Source: Gaiellasilicea sp963806955 (GTDB taxonomy: Bacteria > Actinomycetota > Thermoleophilia > Gaiellales > Gaiellaceae). Taken from it: DNA of 64,000 bases. The position numbers and the translations under genes are program-made. The stretch covers positions 310,001 to 374,000 of the forward strand of contig CAWDZG010000002.1 of the NCBI GenBank assembly GCA_963806955.1, in the 5' to 3' direction. Below, in pieces: positions 52,228 through 60,012 of this stretch. Within the stretch, counting starts at the first letter, position 1; the number at the start of each line of letters is the position of its first letter. Under the pieces are notes generated by a model. That model did not search any database. It worked only from the letters and a program-made list of their open reading frames with translations, and was not told the DNA's origin.

Positions 52228-53788
52228 CGTCGTCCTCAGCTGCCTCGCGATCCCACGTGGCCGGTCCTGTACCCCGCGCACGCAGCTCGGCCTTCCGGAT
52301 CTTGCCGTTCTCGGTCAGCGGCAGCTCGGCGACGATCTCGACGTAGCGCGGGATCGCAAACCGGGCGAGCAGCGGCTCGCAGAAGCGCACCAGCTCTGCC
52401 GGCTCGACTGCTTGCCCCTCGCGTGGGACGACGTAGACGAGCACGTCGTCCTCGCCGAGCTCGGAGGGATGCGGCACCGCTGCCGCGGCAGCCACATCCG
52501 GATGACTCTGCAGCACCTGCTCCACCTCCCAGCTCGAGATGTTCTCACCTCGGCGCCGGATCGCGTCCTTCGTCCGGTCGAGGAAGCGGACGAAACCCTC
52601 GCCGTCGCGGATGACACGGTCGCCCGTGTAGAACCAGCGGTCACGCCAGGCCTCGGCGGTCGCCTCCGGCAGCCCCCAGTAGCCGAGGGCGAACGCGAGC
52701 GGCTCGTCGCTGTGCAGGGCGAGCTCTCCCGGCGAGCCGTCGGGCACGTCGGTTCCCGACTCGTCGACCACGCGGACGGAGAAGCCGGGCATGGCCCGCC
52801 CCATCCAGCCGGGCCGCTGCACTCCGTCCCGCGGCCCGATCGTCCCGTTCGTCTCCGTCATTCCGTGCCCGTCGACGAGCCGGACGCCGAACCGCTCCTC
52901 GAAGCCCGTCGCCGCCGACGCCGACGTGGCGGGCGAGAGTGCGACGCGCACCCGATGACTGCGGTCGAGGGGCCCGGTGTCCCGGGCGAGCAGAATCGAG
53001 ACCATCGTCCCGAGCAGGTACGTCACGGTCGCGTCGGCCTCGACGAGCCGCTCCCAAAAACGCGATGCGGAGAACCGGGGTCCAACGGCGTACGCGGCGC
53101 CGCACGTGAGGGCCTGGACGAACGCGTTCAGCGCATTCGTGTGGTAGAGCGGCAGGCACGTGTAGAGCACATCGTCGGCGCGCACGTCGAGCCAGCCGGC
53201 CACGTTCTCGCCCCACCAGGTGAACTGCGCGTGCGGGCAGATCACCCCCTTGGAGCGCCCGGTCGTGCCGGACGTATAGAGGATCGCCAGCGGATCCTCC
53301 GGACGCGTCGCAGCCGGTTCGACCCACTGGCCCGTATCCGGAAACGCCTCCAGGCTCTCCTCCCCCGCGGCCGGCCCGCCGATCAGCCAGACCCGCTCCA
53401 GCTCCGGCAGGGCCGAGACGAATTGCGCGAGCCCCGACTCGACGGCAACGACCCGCGGCGCCGCGTCTGCGAGCACGTGCGCGAGACCCGGCCCCCGGGC
53501 CGCTGCGTTCACGGGCACGAGCACCGCTCCGCTCCACGCACAGCCGAGGAAGAGCGAGAGCAGCTCCCAGCGGTTCTCGGACATCACCGCGACCCGGTCA
53601 CCGGGGCGGATCCCGGCCTCGGCAAGCATCCCGGCTGCCCGGCCGGCCTCGGCCGCGGTCTCCGCGTACGTGAGTTCACGGCCCGAGACGCGCAGGCACA
53701 GCCGGTCTCCCCATTCCTCCGCGCCGCGCCTGAGCAGCGTTCCCACCGTGCGCTCATGCGGTGCGAGCCGAGTCATCGCATGTCGCAT
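52208..53788 (-). CDS. Acyl-CoA/aryl-CoA ligase (ANL superfamily)
   Basis: About 526 residues. AMP-binding P-loop 'LAILYTSGTTGRSKGVI', 'GHGMTETNGTIGPRDG' (A5), 'WFYTGDRVIRDGEGFVRFLDRTKDAIRRRGENIS' (A7-A8 hinge) and catalytic Lys in 'LPLTENGKIRKAELRARG' (A10). Activates a carboxylic acid as CoA thioester. Starts at ATG 53788 or 53776; the upstream ATG lies within the shared TGCATGYGACATGY motif. Crotonobetaine/carnitine-CoA-ligase-like by overall pattern; true substrate unknown. Confidence 0.9.
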   Translation of the reverse strand: MRHAMTRLAPHERTVGTLLRRGAEEWGDRLCLRVSGRELTYAETAAEAGRAAGMLAEAGIRPGDRVAVMSENRWELLSLFLGCAWSGAVLVPVNAAARGPGLAHVLADAAPRVVAVESGLAQFVSALPELERVWLIGGPAAGEESLEAFPDTGQWVEPAATRPEDPLAILYTSGTTGRSKGVICPHAQFTWWGENVAGWLDVRADDVLYTCLPLYHTNALNAFVQALTCGAAYAVGPRFSASRFWERLVEADATVTYLLGTMVSILLARDTGPLDRSHRVRVALSPATSASAATGFEERFGVRLVDGHGMTETNGTIGPRDGVQRPGWMGRAMPGFSVRVVDESGTDVPDGSPGELALHSDEPLAFALGYWGLPEATAEAWRDRWFYTGDRVIRDGEGFVRFLDRTKDAIRRRGENISSWEVEQVLQSHPDVAAAAAVPHPSELGEDDVLVYVVPREGQAVEPAELVRFCEPLLARFAIPRYVEIVAELPLTENGKIRKAELRARGTGPATWDREAAEDDGAHVPG

Positions 53789-53791
53789 GCA
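53778..53791 (-). promoter_or_regulatory. Shared catabolic operator candidate, copy 2
   Basis: TGCATGCGACATGC on the minus strand, 12/14 identical to the copy at 49746. It overlaps the first possible start codon of the ligase gene, which would fit repression or a leaderless transcript starting at the later ATG 53776. Confidence 0.45.
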
Positions 53792-53832
53792 GAAGATGCT
53801 ACGTCGACGCGGCTGTCGGCGATGCCGAACCG

Positions 53833-53867
53833 TGTCCCGCGAGAGATGAGAGTCCGATGTGAGCCGG
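53833..53867. promoter_or_regulatory. Shared two-component promoter element, copy 2
   Basis: Begins TGTCCCGCGAGAGATGAGAG; 24/27 identity with the element at 39989. Lies in the divergent region between the acyl-CoA ligase (minus) and an OmpR-type regulator gene (plus), mirroring copy 1, which lies between an OmpR-type regulator (minus) and the thiolase-like gene (plus). Confidence 0.6.
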
Positions 53868-53897
53868 AATCTGCACGGAATCTGCACGGAAGTCGCA
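53865..53897 (+). promoter_or_regulatory. Three tandem 11-bp repeats upstream of OmpR-type regulator
   Basis: CGGAATCTGCA occurs twice back to back, followed by CGGAAGTCGCA (8/11). Eleven-base direct repeats are the binding arrangement of PhoB/OmpR-type dimers. Ends 35 bases before the regulator ATG, so autoregulation is likely. Confidence 0.6.
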
Positions 53898-53932
53898 AGC
53901 TTTCCCCACCCTGCTCTCGTACGCTGGGACGC

Positions 53933-54610
53933 ATGCAGCCGCTCCGAATCGCCGTGGTCGAGGATGAGCCATCGATCGCCGCGTCGGTTGCCGCCCGGCT
54001 GCGCACCGAGGGCTTCGAGGTCGAGATCGCCGCAGACGGCCCCGCGGGCGTCGAGCTGTGCCGACGGCTCCGGCCCGATCTCGTCGTGCTCGACCTGATG
54101 CTGCCGGGGATCGATGGGCTCGAAGTCTGCCGCCTGATCCAGCGTGACCGCCGCGTGCCGGTCTTGATGCTGACGGCACGCGACTCGGAGACGGATCTCG
54201 AAGTCGGTCTGGGCGTCGGCGCCGACGACTACCTGACCAAGCCGTTCAGCCCGCGCGAGCTCGTCGCGCGCGTCAGGGCGCTGCTCCGCCGGGCCGAGCG
54301 GGCTCCGGCCGACACCGAACCGATCAGGCTCGGCTCGCTCGCGATCGACGCTGCGACGCGGAGAGTGACATCGCGCGGCGCCGAGATCCACCTGACGCCG
54401 ACCGAGTTCGACCTGCTCTACAAGCTCGCTCTGACGCCTCATGTGGTCTTCGGACGGCGCCGCCTGCTCGAGGACGTGTGGGGCTATCGCGGCGGGCACG
54501 GCGAGCGAACCGTCGACTCGCACGTCCGCGCGATCCGGCGGAAGCTGGGCGCAGGCGTGATCAGGACCGTGCACGGGATCGGCTACTCACTCGACACGAA
54601 CGGCCTTTGA
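53933..54610 (+). CDS. OmpR-type response regulator
   Basis: 225 residues. Receiver 'IAVVEDEPSIAASVAARLRT' with phospho-Asp in 'LVVLDLMLPGIDGLEVC', Lys 'DYLTKPFSPRELVARVR', winged helix 'LTPTEFDLLYKLALTPHVVFGRRRLLEDVW' ending 'IRTVHGIGYSL'. ATG 53933; stop overlaps the TTG start of the kinase. Upstream tandem 11-bp repeats suggest self-control. Confidence 0.92.
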   Translation: MQPLRIAVVEDEPSIAASVAARLRTEGFEVEIAADGPAGVELCRRLRPDLVVLDLMLPGIDGLEVCRLIQRDRRVPVLMLTARDSETDLEVGLGVGADDYLTKPFSPRELVARVRALLRRAERAPADTEPIRLGSLAIDAATRRVTSRGAEIHLTPTEFDLLYKLALTPHVVFGRRRLLEDVWGYRGGHGERTVDSHVRAIRRKLGAGVIRTVHGIGYSLDTNGL

Positions 54611-55605
54611 GACCGCTCGACTTCCTCTCCTCGATCAAGCTGAAGCTGGGCGTGGTGATCGTCGCGGCCGTGCTGATCACCGTGGCCGTGGTGTTGCTCG
54701 GCGAGCGCTCCGGGTTGTCGGCGGCGGTGACCGCGGTTGTCGCGGTCGTCCTCGCGTTGGGCGTCGTGCAGGTGCTCGCGCACGGGATGACGCGACCTCT
54801 GCGAGAAATGGTCGGAGCGGCGCGCGCGATGTCCCGCGGCGAGTACGGCCGGCGCGTGACGGCGACGTCGCGCGACGAGGTGGGCGAGCTCGGGCGCGCC
54901 TTCAATCGGATGGCCGCCGATCTGGCCGAGGTCGACCGGGTGCGCCGCGACCTGATCGCGAACGTCTCGCACGAGCTGCGCACGCCACTCGGCTCGCTGC
55001 GGGCGATGATCGAGAATCTCGTCGACGGGGTCGAGCCGATCGACCCGCAGGCATTCGCCACGATGCTGAACCAGGTTGAGCGACTGGGCACCCTCGTCGA
55101 GCAGCTCCTCGATCTCTCGAAGCTCGAGTCGGGCGTCGTGCCGCTCGCCCGCGCGCCTGTCACCGCAGCGACGCTGCTCGAGCAGGTGGCTGCGGACTGG
55201 CGCGCGGCTGCCGGTGCGCGCGGCGTCGAGTTGCGCCTGCTCGTCGAGCCGCCCGAGCTCGTAGTCAACGCCGACGAGGCTCGCCTCCACCAGGTGCTCG
55301 GGAACCTCGTCGCCAACGCGGTGCGGCACGCGCCGGCCGGGAGCGCCGTGACCGTCATGGCGCGCGCGACCGCCGGCGGGATCGCGCTCGAGGTACACGA
55401 CGACGGCCCCGGGATCCCGCGAGTCGAAGCGGACCGCGTCTTCGAGCGCTTCTATCGCTCCGACCGGTCACGGTCGAGTGGCGACGGCGGCAGTGGGCTC
55501 GGCCTGGCGATCGCCCGTTGGATCGTCGAGCTCCACGACGGCTCGATTCGCACCGAGGAGCGAACACCGACCGGCTGCCGGATGGTCGTGGAGCTGCCCG
55601 AGTGA
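54607..55605 (+). CDS. Membrane sensor histidine kinase, small sensor
   Basis: 332 residues from TTG overlapping the regulator stop (TTGA). Two closely spaced TM helices ('LGVVIVAAVLITVAVVLLG' and 'AVVAVVLALGVVQVLAHGM') leave almost no extracytoplasmic loop, so sensing is probably intramembrane. HAMP, HisKA 'LIANVSHELRTPLGSLRAMI', HATPase 'GSGLGLAIARWIVELHDG'. Overlaps the downstream DUF4173 gene (GTGA), hinting at a membrane-protein partner. Confidence 0.9.
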   Translation: MRPLDFLSSIKLKLGVVIVAAVLITVAVVLLGERSGLSAAVTAVVAVVLALGVVQVLAHGMTRPLREMVGAARAMSRGEYGRRVTATSRDEVGELGRAFNRMAADLAEVDRVRRDLIANVSHELRTPLGSLRAMIENLVDGVEPIDPQAFATMLNQVERLGTLVEQLLDLSKLESGVVPLARAPVTAATLLEQVAADWRAAAGARGVELRLLVEPPELVVNADEARLHQVLGNLVANAVRHAPAGSAVTVMARATAGGIALEVHDDGPGIPRVEADRVFERFYRSDRSRSSGDGGSGLGLAIARWIVELHDGSIRTEERTPTGCRMVVELPE

Positions 55606-56903
55606 GGGGTCTCGCCGTCGGGGCGGCGCTCGTTGCAGCGGTCTTCATCCCGGGCGGTCGGCCCGGAATTGCAGTACCGATCGTGGCGGCGCTCATGCTC
55701 GGAGTGCTGGGTACCGCTCGTGTCTCCCCGCTCCGCCTCACCTTCGTCGGCCTGGCGCTCGCGCTCGCAGCCCAGGCGGCCCTGCTCGACGCACCATGGG
55801 TGGTCGTGCTCGACCTCGCAGCCGCCTGGCTCGTCGCCGCCCTCGCAGCCGGCGGTCTGTCGTTCGCCGCGCTGGCGGCACCGGTTCGGCTGCTCCGCCA
55901 CGCGCCTGCACTCGCGCCGAGACCGGAGCAGCGGCACATACCTGCTCTGCGAGGAGTCGTGCTCTCCACGATCGTCGTGCTCCCGTTCCTGCTCCTCTTT
56001 CTCAGCGCCGATGCCGCCTTCGCCGGTTTCGCGGGCGGCCTGCCGCTACCGTCGGGAGCGTCTCTGCCTGGGCGCCTCTTCGTGCTGGCCGTCGTACTCA
56101 CGGGTGCCCTCGGCCTGGGCCTCTCGGCGCGCAGCTCGCTGCCGAAGCGAGCACGTGTTTCGACGCGACGACTCTCCTTTCCCGAGTGGGCGATCCCGTT
56201 GGCGCTGCTCAACGTGCTCTTCGCCGCGTTCGTCGCGGTCCAGGTCGCCGTACTCTTCGGCGGCCACGACCGGGTGATCGAGACGGCGGGCCTGACGTAC
56301 GCGGAGTACGCCCGCAGCGGGTTCTGGCAGCTGCTGACAGCGACCACGCTCACCTTCCTGGTCGTCGGGGCGGCGCTGGCGTGGGCACGGCCCGACGATC
56401 GCCGCCGGCGCGTCGTTCTCCGGGTGCTGCTCGGCTGCCTGTGCGCGCTGACGACGGTCGTGCTCGCCTCAGCGCTGCACCGGCTCCGGCTCTACGAGGA
56501 CGCCTTCGGGCTGACCAGGCTGCGCCTGCTCGCCGAGACCGCGGCTCTCTGGCTGGGTGCGATGCTCGCGCTCGCCGCGGCCGCTGCACTGACCCAGCGC
56601 GCCCGCAAGCGGGTGCCGGCCGCAGCCGCGCTGGTCACGTCGCTCGGCCTGCTCGCGTTCTCGCTCTCCGATCCCGATCGCCGGGTTGCGCAGCGCAACA
56701 TCGACCACTGGCGCGCCACCGGGCAGCTCGACCTCGCCTATCTGGCGAAGTTGAGTGCAGACGCCACACCGGAGCTCCTGAAGCTTCCGGCTCCGGCACG
56801 CGGGTTGGCGACGGCGGGAATCCGCGCTCGCGTCGCCGCTACCGACTCCTGGGGCTCCGCGAACCGTTCGCGGGCCAGGGCCCGAGTGCTGCTGCGCGGC
56901 TGA
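55602..56903 (+). CDS. DUF4173 multi-spanning membrane protein
   Basis: 433 residues with about 10-11 hydrophobic helices. Typical family stretches 'VLLFGGHDRVIETAGLTYAEYARSGFWQLL', 'RLYEDAFGLTRLRLLAETAALWLG' and 'RRVAQRNIDHWRATGQLDLAYLA'. The function of DUF4173 is unknown; members often sit beside two-component systems, as here. GTG 55602 overlaps the kinase stop. Confidence 0.87.
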   Translation: MRGLAVGAALVAAVFIPGGRPGIAVPIVAALMLGVLGTARVSPLRLTFVGLALALAAQAALLDAPWVVVLDLAAAWLVAALAAGGLSFAALAAPVRLLRHAPALAPRPEQRHIPALRGVVLSTIVVLPFLLLFLSADAAFAGFAGGLPLPSGASLPGRLFVLAVVLTGALGLGLSARSSLPKRARVSTRRLSFPEWAIPLALLNVLFAAFVAVQVAVLFGGHDRVIETAGLTYAEYARSGFWQLLTATTLTFLVVGAALAWARPDDRRRRVVLRVLLGCLCALTTVVLASALHRLRLYEDAFGLTRLRLLAETAALWLGAMLALAAAAALTQRARKRVPAAAALVTSLGLLAFSLSDPDRRVAQRNIDHWRATGQLDLAYLAKLSADATPELLKLPAPARGLATAGIRARVAATDSWGSANRSRARARVLLRG

Positions 56904-56923
56904 CGCCGCGCTAGGCTCGGCTG

Positions 56924-57637
56924 GTGGAGGAGCGCCTGCGCGCCTGGTACGAGACGAGTGGCCGCGACCTGCCCTGGCGGCGGACGCGCGACCCGTACGC
57001 GATCCTCGTCAGCGAGGTGATGCTGCAGCAGACACAGGTCGAGCGGGTGATCCCCCGCTGGACGGCCTGGCTCGAGCGCTGGCCCGACCCGGCGGCGCTC
57101 GCCGCCGCCTCTGCCGCCGACGTGATCCGCGCCTGGCAGGGGCTCGGCTACAACCGCCGCGCCCTCAACCTGCACCGCGCGGCGTGCGCGATCGCCGCAG
57201 ACGGCTGGCCCGACGACCTGACCGCACTGCCCGGCGTCGGCCCGTACACGGCGGCCGCGATCCGCAACCAGGCCTTCGGCGAGCCCGTGCTGCCCGTGGA
57301 CACGAACGTCGCGCGAATCCAGGAGCGCACCGGCCACGCCTTCGGGCCGGAGTCGCTGCAGGCGCTCTTCGACCTCGGCGCGACGATCTGCCTCGCCCGC
57401 ATCCCCCGCTGTGAGGCCTGCCCGCTCGCCGAAGCGTGCCCGGCACGCGGGAGCCGCTACGAGCCGCAGCGGAAGCAGTCCCGCTTCGAGGGCTCCTTCC
57501 GGCAGCGGCGCGCGGCGCTCCTGCGACTCGTGACGGAGCAGGCCCAGCCGGTCGACGCCGACCGCGAGGCCGCAGCGTCGCTGCTGCGAGACGGCCTCGT
57601 CGAGCAACAGGGCGAGCTCATCCGCTTGCCCGCGTAG
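56924..57637 (+). CDS. mutY: A/G-specific adenine DNA glycosylase (catalytic domain only)
   Basis: 237 residues. 'RDLPWRRTRDPYAILVSEVMLQQTQVERVIPRW' (MutY-specific helix), helix-hairpin-helix 'LTALPGVGPYTAAAIRN', catalytic Asp in 'VLPVDTNVARIQERTG', and [4Fe-4S] ligands in 'CLARIPRCEACPLAEAC' (C-x6-C-x2-C-x5-C). Repairs A opposite 8-oxoG. It is shorter than E. coli MutY (350) because the C-terminal NUDIX-like 8-oxoG recognition domain is absent, as in several actinobacteria. Confidence 0.9.
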   Translation: MEERLRAWYETSGRDLPWRRTRDPYAILVSEVMLQQTQVERVIPRWTAWLERWPDPAALAAASAADVIRAWQGLGYNRRALNLHRAACAIAADGWPDDLTALPGVGPYTAAAIRNQAFGEPVLPVDTNVARIQERTGHAFGPESLQALFDLGATICLARIPRCEACPLAEACPARGSRYEPQRKQSRFEGSFRQRRAALLRLVTEQAQPVDADREAAASLLRDGLVEQQGELIRLPA

Positions 57638-57650
57638 AAGAGGAGAACGG

Positions 57651-58229
57651 ATGATCGAGGAAGCCCGGCTGGAAGCGGTGGACTCGGGGCTCGCACCCGT
57701 CACGCCGGGGTGGTTCATCGTCAACGCACGCGACTCGGCCTGGCTGACCAACGACAACTTCGGCAGCGTCTGCATCTTCGAGGCCGACGACTTCGTTCTG
57801 CGCGGGCGCCCCGAGCTCGAGGAGCAGACCTTCCCCCAGGTGGGAGTCACGCTGCGGGTGCTGGCGCCCGGCCAGTCGATCGGCCGGTACCACGCGGAGA
57901 CCGACCAGGAGAACTTCCTCGTCCTGCGGGGCGAGTGCGTCCTGATCGTCGAGGAGGAAGAGCGGCGGCTTCGCGCCTGGGACTTCGTCCACTGCCCGCC
58001 CGGCACCGGGCACGTGTTCGTCGGCGCGGGCGAGGGCCCGTGCGTGATCCTCGCGGTCGGGGGCAGGACCGACCGGTCGAGGACGACGTACCGGCGCTCG
58101 GACCTCGCCGGCCGGCACGGCGCGAGCGTCGAGTCGGAGACGGGCTCGAGCAAGGAGGCCTACGCCGGTTGCGGCGAGTGGCGTCACGAGCGCCCGGCCC
58201 GCTGGGACGAGCTGCCCTGGGCGGAGTGA
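57651..58229 (+). CDS. Cupin-domain protein
   Basis: 192 residues. Cupin motif 1 'RYHAETDQENFLVLRGECVLI' (H-x5-E/Q) and motif 2 'FVHCPPGTGHVFVGAGEGPCVIL'. A C-terminal extension with 'YRRSDLAGRHGASVESETG' is seen in a family of uncharacterised actinobacterial cupins. ATG 57651 with SD AGAGGAG. It starts 13 bases after mutY and is probably co-transcribed. Confidence 0.82.
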   Translation: MIEEARLEAVDSGLAPVTPGWFIVNARDSAWLTNDNFGSVCIFEADDFVLRGRPELEEQTFPQVGVTLRVLAPGQSIGRYHAETDQENFLVLRGECVLIVEEEERRLRAWDFVHCPPGTGHVFVGAGEGPCVILAVGGRTDRSRTTYRRSDLAGRHGASVESETGSSKEAYAGCGEWRHERPARWDELPWAE

Positions 58230-58242
58230 GCCCCGACCGCCG

Positions 58243-58959
58243 CTAGAGGCGGTGGTGCATCCAGACGTTCGGCTCGACGTAGACGCCCTCGTCGCGCTCA
58301 CGGTCGATCTCGACCGGGACGAGGGCACCGGGAACGACGTAGGTGCCGGAGTCGGGGAAGGCCATCGCGGTCCACTCCTCCCACTGGGCGACCGTGCCGG
58401 GAATCCGCATCGATCGCGGCGCGACGCCGACCAGCCGCGCTCCCGCGCGCTCGTGGACCCGGAGCCACGGATCGAAGAGCAGCCCGTCCTCCCGGCGCCA
58501 CTCGACGTAGCGTTCCGCGGGGACGAGCGGATAGCGGTGCTTCAGGTTCGGGCGGACGGGCGCGACGAGGTCGGCGAGCCCGCGCGCCGCGACAGCCTGC
58601 CGCATTCCGTCGAGCATCACTCGGCTCAGGCCGTTGCCGCGGTTGCCGGCGCCGATCGTGATCGCGATCGCGGAGACCGCGACCGCGGGACGACCGGAGA
58701 AGGCCAACTCCATCGCGGCGTCCCAGCCGTCGTCGGGGAGCTCGTCGGGGCCGAAGGGGATCGGGACGGCGTTCGACTCGGCGAGCAGGCGGTCGTCGTC
58801 GTCGACGAGCCAGAGCTGCAGGTCGGGGAACTCCTCGTACTGCCGATCCCAGTGCTCGTTCGCGACCGGGTCGTGGTACATGAACTCGTCCCACGTGTCG
58901 CCGAGCTCGTCGCGCCGCGCGAGCAGGTCGGGCCGCTCGGCCTGGCTGACGACCCTCAC
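58243..58959 (-). CDS. GNAT-fold acetyltransferase-like protein
   Basis: 238 residues. 'AIAITIGAGNRGNGLSRVMLDGMRQAV' fits the acetyl-CoA-binding R/Q-x-x-G-x-G/A loop in variant form, followed by a C-terminal 'PDSGTYVVPGALVPVEIDRERDEGVYVEPNVWM'. Substrate unknown. Its start overlaps the ispF stop (ATGA), so it is last of the radA-side operon. Confidence 0.72.
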   Translation of the reverse strand: MRVVSQAERPDLLARRDELGDTWDEFMYHDPVANEHWDRQYEEFPDLQLWLVDDDDRLLAESNAVPIPFGPDELPDDGWDAAMELAFSGRPAVAVSAIAITIGAGNRGNGLSRVMLDGMRQAVAARGLADLVAPVRPNLKHRYPLVPAERYVEWRREDGLLFDPWLRVHERAGARLVGVAPRSMRIPGTVAQWEEWTAMAFPDSGTYVVPGALVPVEIDRERDEGVYVEPNVWMHHRL

Positions 58960-59438
58960 GCCCGCTCCAGGAGGGCGACCGCCTCGGCGGCGAGGCCCTC
59001 GCCACGCCCGGTGAAGCCGAGCCGGTCGGTGGTGGTGGCACGGACGTTGACGCGGTCGGCTTCGACCCCGAGCGCCTCAGCGAGACGCGCCCGCATCGCC
59101 TCGCGATGCGGCGCGATCCTCGGCTCCTCCCCGATCAGGATGCAGTCGGCGTTGACGAGCGCGTAGCCCGCCTCGCGGACGCGGGCGTACGCGTCGCGCA
59201 GCAGGTCGAGCGAGTCCGCACCGTGCCACCGGTCGTCGCCGGACGGGAAGAGCGAGCCGATGTCGCCGAGGCCCGCGGCGCCGAGCACCGCGTCCGTGAG
59301 CGCATGGGCGATCACGTCGCCGTCGGAGTGGCCGGCGAGCCCGTGCGGATGGTCGATCTCGACCCCGCCGAGCACGAGCCGGACGCCGTCCTCGAGCGCG
59401 TGCGCGTCGACACCCAGCCCGATCCGGAGCTCAGACAC
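58956..59438 (-). CDS. ispF: 2-C-methyl-D-erythritol 2,4-cyclodiphosphate synthase
   Basis: 160 residues. Metal ligands in 'LGVDAHALEDGVRLVLGG' (Asp10/His12) and His in 'GLAGHSDGDVIAHALTDAVLGAAGLGDIG'; 'NVRATTTDRLGFTGRGEGLAAEA' is the C-terminal signature. MEP isoprenoid pathway. Overlaps the HAD gene by 8 bases. Confidence 0.95.
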   Translation of the reverse strand: MSELRIGLGVDAHALEDGVRLVLGGVEIDHPHGLAGHSDGDVIAHALTDAVLGAAGLGDIGSLFPSGDDRWHGADSLDLLRDAYARVREAGYALVNADCILIGEEPRIAPHREAMRARLAEALGVEADRVNVRATTTDRLGFTGRGEGLAAEAVALLERA

Positions 59439-60012
59439 CGAGCGCTTCCGGCAGTTCCACGAGGGACTCGATGCTCATCGCCTCGGACGGCGGCGCGTGC
59501 AGCAGCCCCCACGGGCCGCGCCGGACGTGCACCGCGACCATTCCCGCGGCGAGCGCCGGCTCGATGTCGTTGTCGACGCGGTCGCCGACGTATGCGATCT
59601 CGTCCGGTGTGCAGGCGGCCTCCACGGCGATCCGCTCGAAGAACGCGGCCGCCGGCTTCTCGACCCCCCAAAGCCCGGACGAGCCCAACACATCGACGTG
59701 CTCCCGCAACGGCTCCTCGTGGCCGAGCGGGACGTTGCCTGCGGCTCCGACGAGAAGCCCATGCGCCCGCAGCTTCCGCAGGCAGGGCAAGGCGTCTGGA
59801 TAGAAGTCGTCCGGCGACCAGCTCGACGCAGCCGGCTCGACCCCGAGGAGCTCCCAAACTCCCCGGTGGTGCTCCCCGCGGGCGGCGAGCCCGCCGAGGA
59901 CGCCCATGAGAGTGAAGCGTGGCACCCCGGCAGCGTCGGCCGCCCGCTCCCACATGCCGGTCTCGTCGATCAGCGTCTCGCCCACGTCGAAGACGACCGC
60001 CCTCAAAGCCAC
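59431..60012 (-). CDS. HAD-superfamily hydrolase
   Basis: 193 residues. Motif I 'VVFDVGETLIDETG' (DVGET form with nucleophile Asp), motif II 'LLVGAAGNVPLG' (weak), Lys 'GVEKPAAAFFERIAVEA', motif IV 'IAYVGDRVDNDIEPALAAGM'. GTG 60012 overlaps the ispD end. Inserted between ispD and ispF; may be a phosphatase, substrate unknown. Confidence 0.82.
   Translation of the reverse strand: MALRAVVFDVGETLIDETGMWERAADAAGVPRFTLMGVLGGLAARGEHHRGVWELLGVEPAASSWSPDDFYPDALPCLRKLRAHGLLVGAAGNVPLGHEEPLREHVDVLGSSGLWGVEKPAAAFFERIAVEAACTPDEIAYVGDRVDNDIEPALAAGMVAVHVRRGPWGLLHAPPSEAMSIESLVELPEALGV

Noticed and set aside
34129..58242. Integrative element or prophage as the cause of the operon split
   Set aside because: No integrase, transposase, phage gene or flanking direct repeat was recognised, so only a generic insertion or rearrangement can be proposed.
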